A DNA stretch of 64,000 nucleotides, from positions 310,001 to 374,000 of the forward strand of contig JAWWUD010000114.1 in the NCBI GenBank assembly GCA_033964015.1. The letters run 5' to 3'. The position numbers and the translations under genes are program-made. The notes under the pieces were generated by a model. The model searched no databases, was not told the DNA's origin, and saw only the letters and a list, made by a program, of their open reading frames with translations. The stretch is from Scolanthus callimorphus. Taxonomy: Eukaryota > Cnidaria > Anthozoa > Actiniaria > Edwardsiidae. Position 1 is the stretch's first letter. Every line of letters begins with the position of its first letter. Positions 22,749 to 35,600 of this stretch are shown in pieces.

Positions 22749-23242
22749 TGCACTAGTCAATTGAAACCCCCACCCCTAGGGACCCGGGGAAGGGTTGGGG
22801 ATTTGATTTTACCCCTGAACAAAAGCCGTTTAAGTCCCCACTCCATCGGGAGGAAATTTCTGTGAAATGCCCCTACCCTTGGGGCCTCCGAAATCACGTT
22901 TTACTTGCAAGCATCAAAGAAAGAACACACCTTTCTATGATCGTCAAAGGGGAGTGGGCCTCAGCTAGTACAAAAAAATGCATTAAAATCGAACGATTCC
23001 AATGAATTGCATCGTAGAACATGTAGATTTGCATGGCCAAAATCAAAGTGAAAGATTGACCGAAATAATTTATTTGAAAGCAAATAAACATTCCCCGGGG
23101 GTGGGGACAGGTTCCAGAATCAAAACCAGTCAAATCCACCACCCCCTCGGAATAGACTCTTGTTTTAAAATGCTTTAAACCCCCACGATAACCCCACCCT
23201 TCCCCGGGTCCCTAGGGGTGGGGGTTTCAATTGACTAGTGCA
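22749..23242. mobile_element. Harbinger-like MITE, 494 bp, TTA target duplication
   Basis: Termini TGCACTAGTCAATTGAAACC on the left and the exact inverse on the right. The pairing runs about 50 bp through CCCCCACCCCTAGGGACCCG with almost no mismatches. TTA flanks both ends (22746-22748 and 23243-23245), as expected for PIF/Harbinger insertion. The interior has no open frame of significance. Confidence 0.85.
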
Positions 23243-23245
23243 TTA

Positions 23246-24719
23246 CTCACGAAGAATCCAAAACAAATTGAAACACAGGTCGAAAGTTTTCAAGAAATAA
23301 CTTTAATAATAGATAGCTATCAATAGATAGAATAAAGTAATCAATTCTATAATTCAATGAATGGCCAAAACTCAGTTGAAAGTCTATGATCATCTTTTCT
23401 AAATCGTACGGCCGAGGAATCAAATTCCCTGAAGAGATCGTCTAGTCAGAGAAAATATTTCTCATAAAACAAAAAAAACATTCTTACCAAAGAGCTTGCA
23501 GTTTAATCCACTTCATACTGAATGTTTGTCCAACTCCAGCGAACAGTGAGTTTCCAATCCACACCGCACCCATTATATCCGTGACTTTCAAAGCTATTCC
23601 ATGTCTTTAGGGAGCTCAAGAACCCACAAAACACGGCAAAACACGAAAACTCCCGCGCTCGATTTGGGCGCCATTGCTGTTGTACTGTAACTCGTGACAA
23701 ACGTTTTCAGTTCCTGTGAATTCAGCTATAGTCCTGACACTTTCGCATTCAGTGGAGAAGTAGAACATATGTCTAATTAAATAGAATTGCAGCCTGTAAT
23801 TTTTCCTCGTGAAAACGACTCCTCTCGAAGACAAACAGAGCAGGCTATCGTGTGTAGGAACTTGACTATACTGATACAACTACAACTCTTGCCGCTTCGA
23901 GTCACGTGGTGGTCATGAACAAAGACGTTTGTCAATAGAAACTTTGAAACTTGTTTCCAGTTATTTCCGCTTCCTGTAAAGTGAAGTGATTTGAGATCCA
24001 GAACTAGAGATCCAATTATACCACGCTCGGTGTCGGCGCTCGTCAGGCGTTGTGTCGTTCAAGGACTTAAAAGTACCGAAAGTTTCTGTTTCAAAAAAAT
24101 AGTGTTAGTCCATCAGCTGTTGAGGAGAGCCGAAAATAGGGGAACAAACGAAACCGTTTCCATGTTAATCCTCGACTATCGAGTAGTCTCAAAAAGATAT
24201 GATGGAAAAGAACAGGATGCCTCTCTTTGGTGGTTTACTTTCTGCTCTGATCTCATGCTTTGCCCGGCTTCTTCCCGGGCGCAATTTCCGTCTAGGTCTC
24301 TCTGAGAGTCTCTGGTGCTTCCATTTCTTTCTGCTTTCTGCTCTTCTACTAGAGATAATTTTAACCAAATTTATCATTCCTCGATCCCTTCCTCGACCCA
24401 ATGTTTGTATTCTATGGCTTCCTCCTCGCGTATTTTTATCCTTTGAGGCGTAATGCGTGATAGCACGGTTCTGCAGTTAGCTGTCATTTCTCCGCCTTGA
24501 AACTCCGACTGGAAGAATTTCAGAGCAAGCCGGCAAAGAAAATACTCCAACTTGATTATTATTCCCCCATTCTACCAAATCTTTGGATTCCATGGCTTCT
24601 TTTCGGGCATTTCTCCTTTGAGTAATTATTGTAGGTCGTTTTTTCAGCCGCTAGCAGCCCTGTAGTCTTTTTTGGATGTTGCCAAAACATGCTGGTATTT
24701 GTGCCTGCGATTTTACTTT
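23246..24719. other. Intergenic, no feature recognised
   Basis: Several short open frames on both strands lack any motif. One CACGTG (23903) was noted. A GGTCTCTCTGAGAGTCTCTGG word at 24294 is a local imperfect palindrome. Confidence 0.3.
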
Positions 24720-25020
24720 TCACGTGAGCGTCAGCATCCCCCCCTGACAACGCGCCCCTCCCCCGTTAGTTGAGCACTCCCTCCTCCCTCCTGACAACGC
24801 GCCCCTCCCCAGTTAGTTCAGCATGCTTGACGTCACAATAGGGCTATGACGTCAGGGCTAGTGACGTCAGGCTTCAGGAACACGTACAACATCCGGGGCT
24901 TGCTGAGACGTCCAAAAATCGGATCGACCCCCACAGGTTACTCAATAAATTCACACAGGGTACCCAATACTATATTTGCAGTTTTTGACGCTGTTTTCTT
25001 AGGTATGGTGCTCCGCTATA
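24720..25020 (-). repeat. Dispersed repeat related to 10.39 kb, copy B, with three TGACGTCA-like sites
   Basis: Read on the minus strand this starts AGCGGAGCACCATACCTAAG and passes GGGTACCCTGTG, as in copy A. Between 24828 and 24873 are three TGACGTCA/TGACGTCAG words. A 28-34 bp segment (TGACAACGCGCCCCTCCCC...GTTAGTT) is duplicated at 24744 and 24792. Non-coding. Confidence 0.5.
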
Positions 25021-25905
25021 ACATAGCCAACTGATTCCGCGTAAAAAGGCAGCTCTGTTCGAGCAGGAATAAAAACGCGTGTGAGCGAACATAGTCATTG
25101 AAAACATTGCATTTTTGCACTCTCAAACAACGTCAACTGGCTTGAAATATTGAACTTTCAAGTCAAAATCTCAATGGCAGTTTAATTACATAAATTAGAA
25201 TTAGTTTTTTTCTAGGATTGTTGGATCAAAACAAGGGAAAAAGCAAAAAAAAAATTATCAAGGCGAAAGCTTCAACTAAAGAACAAACAGGTGCAGCACA
25301 ATAACCAACAACACTAAGACCAAAACATTTTGTCTATGAAGCATTTCGAAAATAAGCTACAGAAACACCAAAAAACCTTACAAAATTATTTAAATACCTG
25401 TTGCGTTGGTCAAGTCCCTTCATATTTGAATCCTTGCAATTTCCACCAATATTTGAATTGAATCCGTGTAGACATGTAGAGCGGGGAATTTGTTGTGAAT
25501 TTCCTTCGCCGGTCGCTCGCTTTTCACACCGATTTTTGACACAAAGCATTCAAATTTCACCTAAATCGAATAAAATTCACATCCTTATGCACAGTCCCAC
25601 AATTAGACATTCTTCATAAGGTCAATTGTCGACTTGTTAGCCATGTTTTAGCCAATTTAGACACGAAAATCGTCCTTCAGCGAAATCTTCCCGCTTTCGG
25701 CGAGTTCAAAAACGTGGGGGAAGTTTATGGGGGAAGTCTCGTTTGCTCTAGGACGGCTGTTACGTCATAAAAACAAGTAAGGAGAAAATTGAAAATTATC
25801 ATCAAAATACCTTTACATTTTAGCGCTTGTTTGAGCTTAAAAAAGAAGTGCTTAGCTATTTGCATAATTTTATTTTACATAATATAGCTTGAAACTCCCA
25901 TTTAG
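25021..25905. other. Intergenic, no feature recognised
   Basis: AT-rich, no coding motif, no paired termini seen. Confidence 0.3.
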
Positions 25906-26620
25906 CTTATGGTTTGATTTTTTTCCATGTTTTCGAACTAGTTGCACTATAGATACAACCGACTTCTCGAATAATGTCCTGTTGCCAATTTTTGGAAAGG
26001 ATACTGTTAAAATTACTATTTTGAAGTTGTCCCGGGAAGGTTGTCCCTTAGAAACTACTTCAGTCATTTATGGGAATGACTTCGACTAGTCTTTGAAGGT
26101 GCTTCTAAAAAATCGTACCGCACGCCAGAGTCAACGATTTGCACAATACATTATTATAAAGGGTGGGGTTCTGTAGGTTATAAACTGGGGTTCTGAATGT
26201 TTTCTTTTTTACTTGTGCAAGGCATCAATACTGTTCTACAGCATGAATTTGAATTGCTGACGGATGGAGCAAAGCAACAAATTAACTCTTATTCTCTGTC
26301 ACCAGAACTGGACTGTGGTTTTACAATCGAATATCGTGGTCAGCAATGCTTTTAGCCAGCAGCCTTTCTCTGCAAAGAAAACAAAATGGCAAATGCAGGA
26401 GAACTTGTGTCCACAGTAAATGTCACAATTTTGTCCTTCCAGAGACGACCATAACTCCAAAAAATCAACTGAAGTTGGCACTGAATTGATGCAGCTGTCC
26501 AGAGCAGTGGCAAAAAAAAACAACTTCTGGGAAACGACAAGAGCTATAACTTAAGTACCATCTAGCACAACCGTTTTGCATGCTTGCTAGCACAACCTGG
26601 AAACTGTGACCGCCACTTCC
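25906..26620 (+). repeat. Diverged copy of the 16.7-17.1 kb sequence with an internal insertion
   Basis: Shares TGTTTTCGAACTAGTTGC, GGGTGGGGTTCTGTAGGTTA, GCATCAATACTGTTCTACA and TACCATCTAGCACA with 16.69-17.10 kb. Relative to that copy it contains about 250 extra bases (roughly 26291-26550). Those extra bases occur again, inverted, at 46.56-46.83 kb (CACAGTAAATG...ACAATTTTGTCCTTCC; TTTTACAATCGAATATCG). This shows at least one further mobile segment nested in the family. Confidence 0.7.
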
Positions 26621-28529
26621 ATCATTAGCAAAAGCTATATTCAGAATTAGTATGATACCAAATCAGTGAATAGTCATTTCGCGCACTCTGAATGGTTCCT
26701 GAAATAGTAGATATCAAACACTATTTACGGTTTGAGAAAACTCTCAAAATGGTGGCTCGTTTCTTTTAATGTTTTGAATATTTTAATCACCATACTTTAG
26801 TGACTACTGGTTTGGTATATACAACCTCAGGGTCGGTGCCTAGCGGTGGATATATACCTCGATGCTTCAAGTGAAGCCTGCAGAATGTTATTTTACACGA
26901 TATAGCATTGAAGCTCCCGTATAGATCCCTTATATTGTTCTGGCTGCCTCCCATGAATAAGGAGTGATGCACCTCATTCATTTTGACAGAAAGGATATCT
27001 GAACTCTGAGCAAAATTAGAGGAGTGATGCATTGGATTCACTTTGACTGAAGGGACACAATTTGAATCATTTCTCTTTTTTCCCATTTTTCCCTGGGTTC
27101 ATACTAAATCATTATCATCTATTCTAACAAAATGAAGTCACAGAGTCCTGTAATAATTATCCTTCTTCTACTGTAGTTTAGAAGAGTGCAGCAAAAGAAG
27201 GGAGAGCTAGAGAAGAGAACAGAACAGGATTGCTTCCAGAGACGGAGCTAAGGAAGAAAAGACCCATCAATAATCAATCCTGAGAACTCAGAAAGACTAC
27301 ATTAGATAGCACCAAGCACTGCTAGCAATAGAAAATTAGAAACAATTAGAGAGTGTTCACCTATTCATGGGTGTGAGGCTGAATCTAATCTAAAACCATG
27401 CCTTGATGGCATCTGGCATGCTTTAGTGAACTCGGCCAGTCCAAACCAACTGGAGCAATATATTAGCGGAGCTACTGTACCTAAGGAAATAACGTCTAGG
27501 CATAACTATGGAGTTGATTTTGAAACGTCACGGGCTTTCTCGCTCATTTTGCTTACGTTATTGACGGCACCAAGTCAAATGATTAGGGCGTTGAAATGGT
27601 ATCGCCCAAAAGATGAATGTGTCCAAGTTTGGTTGCCATATGTGGTTCCCTTCTTGAGATATGAATTTTTTTCTTTCTTCCTGGTATAAAAGGTATAGCG
27701 TACGTCCGTCCGTCCGCCGTACGTGGAAACTCATGGGAACCCTGTGGTGTACTAAGAAAAAAATTATTTCTCTTCAAGGGAACATGCTAAGACAAACAAA
27801 CTTGAGGTATTATCTCTGTGCTACCAGGGGGGTTCACGCGCGCAGAACGAGTGCGCATGCGTACGCGCCTTCCCGCCAAAATTTGAAAAATAACTGTTTC
27901 GTGATAGCTGTGGTTTCAGAGCCAACAAAACTGCAAAAAATAGGAAAACCGCTAAAAAAAATAACCTCCAAACTTGGTGAATAGCAAGTCTAGTATGTTT
28001 CCTTGTTTTGTGAGTTTAACTTTTTATAATTTTCTTTAACATTTTTGTTTTCGGCATTTGAACTGAGAAACCTCGTAGTGGCATCGGGACGGCTGTGGTT
28101 TTGGTATGCTTTGTTATTTATCTGAGATAAGTCAGAGGGCAAAATCACCCCAATCCTCGGCAAAGACACTCAGGATGCAGTGAGAAACCAGCATCGGACC
28201 AGTTCTTGGCTTGGTCTTCGACACAGAAACGAAGTGAAAACCCGATGTTGTCAATTTTCGTGAGTCAAAATTCCCGGTCCGAATGATGAAGCCATCAAGA
28301 TTTTTCGTTCTCGAAGATTTAGAAAATACGAAGTACCAAATCATAAACCATGTACACTTTGCCAAACAATGAGGGAGAAAAGTTTAAAGATCAACCCATG
28401 TACTGTCCTCAAAATTCACTACCTTCAAATGAATAAGGTACGTCCACACTTCGTGATTTTGACCGCAAAAAGCGAGGCACCAAAAACACATTTCATTTTG
28501 ATACGAAAAATAAAATAATCACTGTATTA
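26621..28529. other. Intergenic, no gene recognised; repeat fragment near 27.46 kb
   Basis: No family-bearing coding region. Positions 27461-27500 (AGCGGAGCTACTGTACCTAAGG) are a fragment of the 10.39/24.72 kb repeat. GCGCGCAGAACGAGTGCGCA at 27837 is GC-rich. Nothing else is supported. Confidence 0.35.
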
Positions 28530-30506
28530 GGCCTCGCGCACGGTGCTGCGCACGCGAGCGTAACAAAAATTCTAACGCTAGGTTTGGTGCCAAATCTCTG
28601 CAACCACTACCGTTTCTTTGTATAAATTTCCAGAAATAATATTCAACTAATGTGCATTCCAATAATATATATATGAGCTCAACGAATTATGATGAAGTAT
28701 CATTTTAGGCCAATTCATAAAATGTGTTCTGAAAAAGGCTGTATTTTTGGACCTAATTTTCTACAAGCACTTTTTTAAATATTCGATTTGTGAAAAATGC
28801 GTTGTTCTTTGACTGGAAGCAATTGCAAAAGTGAAATGCACTTGAAATTTACTTTCAACCTGTGCAGATTTAATTGAGAACGGATCAATGGCGAGAAAGA
28901 AAATAATTCAAGAGTAGCGTTAGAATTATTTCGCCACGAAAAAACATTAAAACAGCCAATTTTTTTACGCCTTTTCGCGCATATTTTTGCCTTTTGTTGC
29001 TAATTCGAGCGAGTTTTGCCTAATTTTGCCCATGCACGCCCTTTTTGCCTTTTTGCCAATTATTTCCCTGAAGGATTTTTTTATCGTGTCGAACAGACGA
29101 CGGGCTATCGAAAGAACTAAATCGAAGGCCTCGACACTTAGAAAAGGATCTGAAGCGATTGATCATTTATGCTCTCATTAATGTTAATGCGTCATCATCT
29201 AATCATTTTCCAACGTCTTCTCAATGCAGTCCACCTTACCAGGACCAGGTCACTTCCCTGACCTTACCAAGTATTCTTGCTACGTTTTCTTCGAGCTTCT
29301 TAAATCTTTTTTAAAGGTTAAAACTGCTTCTAAAATGGAATTCTCGGTTTCACGGAGAAGCTCTACATAATTTAAACGATCATTGCCGATTTTCTTCATC
29401 AAGGTCACCTCGTCGATTTACAAAACTGCGTATTGCAATCTGTGTGTGCACGACATTTTTGCCCATTTTCGCGGAATTTTGCCCATTTACGCCCAATTTT
29501 GCCTTTTTTTTGCCTAAAACGATTTTTTGTGAAATACCGTAAATTCTCGAATTAACGACGCACTTTTCGACTGTTTTTTTCGTCACTTGCCCCATATCAG
29601 GATGTTTTTGTTTTGTTATGGTTGGAAATGTCCTTCCTTGTCTGATCATAACTCCAAATTACAGATAACAAACACTTTTGCCTCACCGTCTGGTTTTATC
29701 ATTTTTTTGCCTTTTTTGCCTTTTTTTGCCCAACTACCAGATAATTTGATGGTTTGTTTATGTAGTAGTATAAAAAAACTAACTTGAAAGGAAAGGCTTA
29801 TTCAAGCACAAGAAAAGGAAGAACTACAACAAAGACAACAGGCTAAAAAACACTAAGAGGAAATTAAGAGCTCGGGGACTGCATTTAATAATAGAATGAG
29901 CAAAAAACGCGCACTGGAAAAGTTATTTTTCACTGAAACAATTGTACAACAGTAAACAGGGTGAATCGATTTGATAAGACATTGACATTATGACCTACCT
30001 GAAAGAAGTTTCTTGAGAAGACGGTGAAGTCGAAGGCTTTCTAAGTTTCTTTCTACTTAAGTTTCTTCTCGACGACAGTTCGACTCTCGGCAAAAAAGGG
30101 CAAGTAAAAGGCAAAAACGAGGCAAAAAAGTAACAAGGCAAAAAATGCGCGATTAGGCAAAAATGATTTCGAACGATGCGTGAAAAGGCAAAAAAAAGGC
30201 AACAATTATCACGCAAAAATGGCAAAATAGGCAAAAAATCAAGAGAACACAATTTGAGGATCAAATGTTACGCTTTATTTTCCAAATTTTTATATAGGTG
30301 CGTTACAAAAACACAAATTACACAAACTTCCCAGTTCGTTGCACACACCCAGCGTAATATATTTCCAAAATACTATGTTTTGACAGTATTTCAAGCTATT
30401 ATAAAATAGACAACATTGCTGTTTTCTTAAATTAGAGCAATTCTAAAACAAAATTAGTAGTGATTTTGTAGTGAATGTAGCCGTGCGCAACATCGTGCGC
30501 GAGGCC
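28530..30506. mobile_element. 1977-bp inverted-repeat element with ATTA target duplication and inverted TTTTTGCC arrays
   Basis: Left end GGCCTCGCGCACGGTGCTGC, then GCACG. The right end is its inverse with two mismatches (CGTGCGCAACATCGTGCGCG, AGGCC). ATTA abuts both ends (28526-28529 and 30507-30510), a 4-bp target duplication. Inside, clusters of TTTTTGCC (28.97-29.06, 29.45-29.52, 29.70-29.73 kb) face reverse-complement GGCAAAAA clusters (30.09-30.24 kb), so the interior can also fold on itself. No transposase motif, hence non-autonomous. The superfamily is not decided by these data. Confidence 0.8.
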
Positions 30507-30510
30507 ATTA

Positions 30511-32629
30511 GTTCTGCTACATGAACTTGAACACGAATCAATTTCCTTCTTCATTAAAACGATCTGGTCTTGGCTGGTTTCTTTCAGGGTTGATATAAAA
30601 ATGACACGAAAAAAATCGATTGACACATGGTCGCTTTATATGTTTTACATTCTTGAAACAGAAATGTAGTCCCAAGTAATCTTATTTTGTGTGGGGACAA
30701 TGTGAGAAAGTTATAGAACATCTATATAATACATTTTTAACCTGGTACCTATTCACATTCGTAAGCAACTGTAATGTATGATTTCGCCAACTACAAGGCA
30801 TCTACTACAACAATTATTTATTATTTTTGAATACTACTCAGTGACATACTTCACTACAGATCATGTGATCCTGCAGAGCCACTTTTCATAAAACCTCCAC
30901 TCTTGATTTTTATATTCGCACTGCATACCATATTTTATTGAATCATAAAACAAGCACAAGTGTACCACTCTAGAGAGTTGATCTATAATAAATACAAGTT
31001 TTGTTTTTTGAAATGGGCAATTCCAGAAAATATATGTGCCCTGGGGAGATGGGCTGACTAGTTTTTTTACCAGCCCCCCCCACCACCATGCATCCAGAAT
31101 TTCCAAAATGGCTTATATAATGCATATATAATCCAAATGCATGTAGAATTCCTGAGAGGTTAAACTAACTTCCAGCTGAGAAGGTTAAACTAACTTCCAG
31201 CACATTTTATTGAATCATAAAACAAGCACAATTATTATATAGCTCGTGTTTATTCAATCAAAGCACGTGCTCGGATTGGTTCTATCATGGTCACGTGGTA
31301 AGATACAAACTCAATGTAGCCCGCGCGGGCTACAATGAAAAAATTGTTGCCCGTGCGGGCTACATCGCCAGAGCGGGAAAGTAAAAATAACAACATGGAC
31401 TATTTAAACTGTGTTTTTCCTTTTTGCTATATAATAAAACACTTAATGACTGCACTCTAGGGAAACAGCGAGTTTTGTTTTCCCTCGAATCTCGATGTTT
31501 CCCTCTTCGTCTCGCTAGCACAAAACTCTCTAAAACCATGAAAATAAATATGTTTTGGCAACAACTCCAAGATAGTATGCTAGTGGGATTCTAATAAAAC
31601 AACTAGACTACTGATTCTTGTTTTCTATGAGTCAAATAGTCAACTCCGTGCTACCATAGTGAGCAATCGAGCGACATTTTCATGTCACGTGACACGGTCT
31701 GGCGCGCTTGATTTGAATGAGCGGCCTTGCCGACTGGTGTAAAATACAAAGGAATTCGTTCAAAACCCCGCTAAGCCCGAAATTAATCATTCGATTGTAA
31801 CTCTTATGTAGCACTTGGAAAATTACGGCCCCCTGGAAATAGTAGATGAAATACCAAAGATTAATCTTCGCTTTTTGCTGGCAAAATTGTGCGAGTTTTT
31901 AAGGGATAAAATCTAAGTTGAAGTTAGCTTACTTTTGGCCTCAAAACATATGAACTTTGTAGTGACTAGCAATTCAGTGCTTTATTTCGGGCGAATCATT
32001 TCACTTAGAAACAAACGGCCCCTTGGATATTGTTTTCGCATATCGAATCTATAACTCCTCCATTTTTCATGTAAAATGATGGAGTTTTCGAGGGATAAAA
32101 TTTACGAAGAAGTTTCGCACCTTATCACTCACTGAAAACTTAGAATATTAATTAGGATTTGGTTCTCCCGCGAAGGAAAGAATGAATTCATAACTCCGCC
32201 TCCTTGAATTCACAAGGGACTCCAAAACAAAGGGGCTGGAAATAGAGCCTAATTTCTATTGAATTTAGTAACATACTTTTACAAGTGAAATTCAGTTACA
32301 GGTTTCATTGAATCTAAACCTGCAATCCTCATTTGTCATGATTTCACGGTGAAAACTCCTTGCTTTCAGGGTCACACGAGTACGGTAATCAAGCTTTATA
32401 TTTCGCGAATTTTGTTTGTGTGTTCTTTTAAAAGTCTAAATAGAACCCCAGTCCAGTGTTTTGCTAACAAAAGAAACCCACAATTATTGTTAGCGAACAT
32501 AATAGAGCACGCATCTGTCCTTTCAAATGCAAATCTGTGTTTAAAGCCACAAGCGTCACCATCTAATATTTAGTTCATCTCACGCTTTCGAGCAGTAAAG
32601 TTCTTCTAGTGTTACAAATTCTGAAAATC
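30511..32629. other. Intergenic, no gene; short duplications and a perfect palindrome
   Basis: ATTTTATTGAATCATAAAAC occurs at 30931 and again at 31205. GGTTAAACTAACTTCCAGC is duplicated at 31158 and 31182. TGTAGCCCGCGCGGGCTACA at 31315-31334 is listed separately. The last few hundred bases should hold the promoter of the plus-strand gene starting at 32630, but no core element is certain. Confidence 0.35.
31315..31334. repeat. Perfect 20-bp GC-rich palindrome with a second half-copy
   Basis: TGTAGCCCGCGCGGGCTACA is self-complementary. Fifteen bases downstream is GCCCGTGCGGGCTACA, a near repeat. The flanks contain CACGTG twice (31264 and 31292). Could be a protein-binding site or the core of a small element. 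Confidence 0.8.
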
Positions 32630-35600
32630 ATGGCATCTTCGCAACAGCTCCAGCAAGTTGATTGGGAGCTCTTTTCAGAGCTCTTAGAATCCCCAATCGA
32701 CCCTGGAGCTATCCAGATATCCGCTCCTATTCCGGGTTGCGTCGGACCTCGGCTTTACTTCCTTTACGTCAATGGCGAAGCTCTGTGGAAGTGGCGAAAT
32801 GCTTGCATGAAGGACGTGCTTGCCCGATGTCTTGCAAGCTTGGGCTACCAGTTGCATCCCGCGGGTCTCCATCGCGTAGCAGACAATCTGGGTAAACGGC
32901 TCCGTGTCCTGTTGAAGAAAAGCCGCACGATAACAAGCACTGTTGTTGCTAGAAACTGCAGGATTCGCACCTGGCACACAACCGCAATAGAAGAATCCGA
33001 AATAATAGTCAGCCCGCGCGATATAGTTCAGAAATTTGCCGCTACAAACAAGGAGCTTGAAGGTAAGTTATTTTTTCGCTTTCTCTTAGCCATTCCTAGA
33101 ATTCGAAATAATAGTAATGATGAACATCAGCACCAAGCGCTACAACTTTTTTCCTTTCACAGATAAGAGTGCACAACTCTACATGGCCTTGCAGGCTTAT
33201 GACAGAGAGGCATCCACGCCAAGAAAACGAAAAGGCTTTGGCGATCTTGGAAAGCGCCAGCAGCAACGATTAACTAAAGAAGTCAGGTACACTATAGAAT
33301 GTATCAGAATTATAAGCATTTCTTGTTTGCTGTAAAACTGTAAATGTTCACGGGAAATTTTCACGGTTGCACAATTACGCACGCAGAATCTAAGCAGGGG
33401 AAGCGAGTAAAACAGTTTTAGTGACGATAGATTGTCACCTATGAACCCGGACCAACAATGTGTGAAATTTTACATTCTCTTGCTTTTCCCTCTCACTCGC
33501 ATTTCCCTGATCTACACCTTCAATGTCTTTTTTTTACAGGAACAAAGTAGAAGAGGCGCTCTGGTTCGCAAAAACATATGGCCTAGTTCTTAAGTCTGTT
33601 CAGATGGAGGGGAACAAGGGAAATACACTGGATTTCGATTTCAATGAAAACGGTAAACAAATAAGTCACAACTGCATGGGAAAATATATCTGTGACATTC
33701 AGAATATTTAAGAAAAAAATGTTGCCAAATTCGGATTAACTTGATGAATTTTTTATTTTTGCAGGATGCAACAAAGAAAATCAGCCCACCCAAGACAGCC
33801 ATGAAAGTCCAGCAGAAACTGGTTTGTAAAAAATATTGTACTTGACAATACAATACAAAACAAATTCTAAGGGAAAGGGTGGGACCCCATCCCTCTGCTA
33901 ACATGCTTTTATTATTATTTTATTATTACTATTATGTCATTTCTGAGAATGTCTGTATACTACCAACACAGATAAAATTCCATCATGAGATGAGGCAATA
34001 CCAAATACAGATAAAATACAGATAATATTCTATTGTATGAGACTAAGCCCATATCTTAAATCAGCAGATACCCCATATGAGAAGCTTGGCCAGGAAGAAC
34101 AAGAGAAGTTGAAAACACTCCTTTACATTTTGGACCGCTTCTCTATTTCGCTTGATGGGTACCATGAGATAGCACAGGTCGACCCCTCCCTTCCAAGGAA
34201 ACACCACCTAGCAGACCTCGGGAGGCAAATGAATCAGAAGTGGAATGTTACAAGAACACCTGGACCAGACCCTGGGGCAGAGCTACCTATCAAATTATTG
34301 CTCGAAATGGAGATTAGAAAGCATGTAAGTTGACAGCCCCCACTCTCAGATTTGCTGAGGGGGGATAGGTTATTTCATACATGTTCATAATTGGGGGGAT
34401 GGGGGGGGGGGGGGGTGCCTTCCACTCCCCCGGCATTAGTTACAACCCTGCACAAGATTATTTTGCTAGTTTCCTAAGCTGAAATTATCTCTTTCTAGAT
34501 ATCATCAAGTGGTACAGTACCCGCCAAGTTGAGGGTGAAACTGAGTGGAGATGGTGTGGTCATCTCCAATTCTAAGAGCCTATTTGTGTTTACATTTGCT
34601 CTGCTTGATGTTGAAGAGAATATACTCTCAAGTGCAGGTATTTAAACAGTCTTGAGCAATGATTCACTAATGGGTAGTCTGAGAAAAAGGTACCACCGAT
34701 TCAACCCTAGCTACGGCTCCGTGGGTTAGCTTTAAAAGCAGATGCAAAATTTTAGAGAGGGAATTTCCACATAACAATTTCTCCTTATTGAATAATCTTT
34801 AAAATCTGTATTTTTAAGGCAACCACACTGTTGCACTTGTAATGGGAAGTGAGGACCATATGACCCTAGAGGCATCCTTGGCAAATGTAATCAAAGATGT
34901 TACGCAGCTGTCCAAGGATGGAATAACCATTGATGGGGCACACATCAAGCTAGAGTTTTTTCTTGGTGGAGATTACAAGGTATGAGCAAATGCCTTTTTT
35001 AACCTTAAGCTGAAATTCATTATCTAAAATCCTGCAAAACAAGAGAATTGAGTTCTCATAGTATGATGCTTCTTTTACAGTATATCCTAAGTGTGATGGG
35101 GATGAAGGCTGCCAACTCCAATAGCAGTTGCGTGTACTGCTTAGTAAACAGACTAGAGAGGTAGTTATTTCACATAAAAACTCCATGATTTACAAAACAT
35201 CACTCTTATATACAATGTACCTATGGTACCTATATTTTATTTCTGTGATGGTTTTGTGATCATTAATTTGTTATAATAATCAAAACACATCTATCACCCC
35301 CTATGGTATAAAATAATATTGCTGCTTCATGTGTATCAGGTGCAATTTAGAAGATGTGTATGAGAAGAGGATCATGAGTGCCGACTGGCACAAGCAGCCT
35401 GGATGCCAGAACCAGCCACTGTTCGCCTGCATCCCACTGACTCACGTGATATGGGATGAACTGCACTCTCTCTTACGTGTGACCGACCGTCTAGAGTGTA
35501 GTGTTATCTATGACGTCTTAAAATGGGACCAGGTAAGAAACTGTCTTGCAGTCGAAAAAGCTACAGAAGTCTTGGGTCACAGTAAGTGAGATACTTTAAT

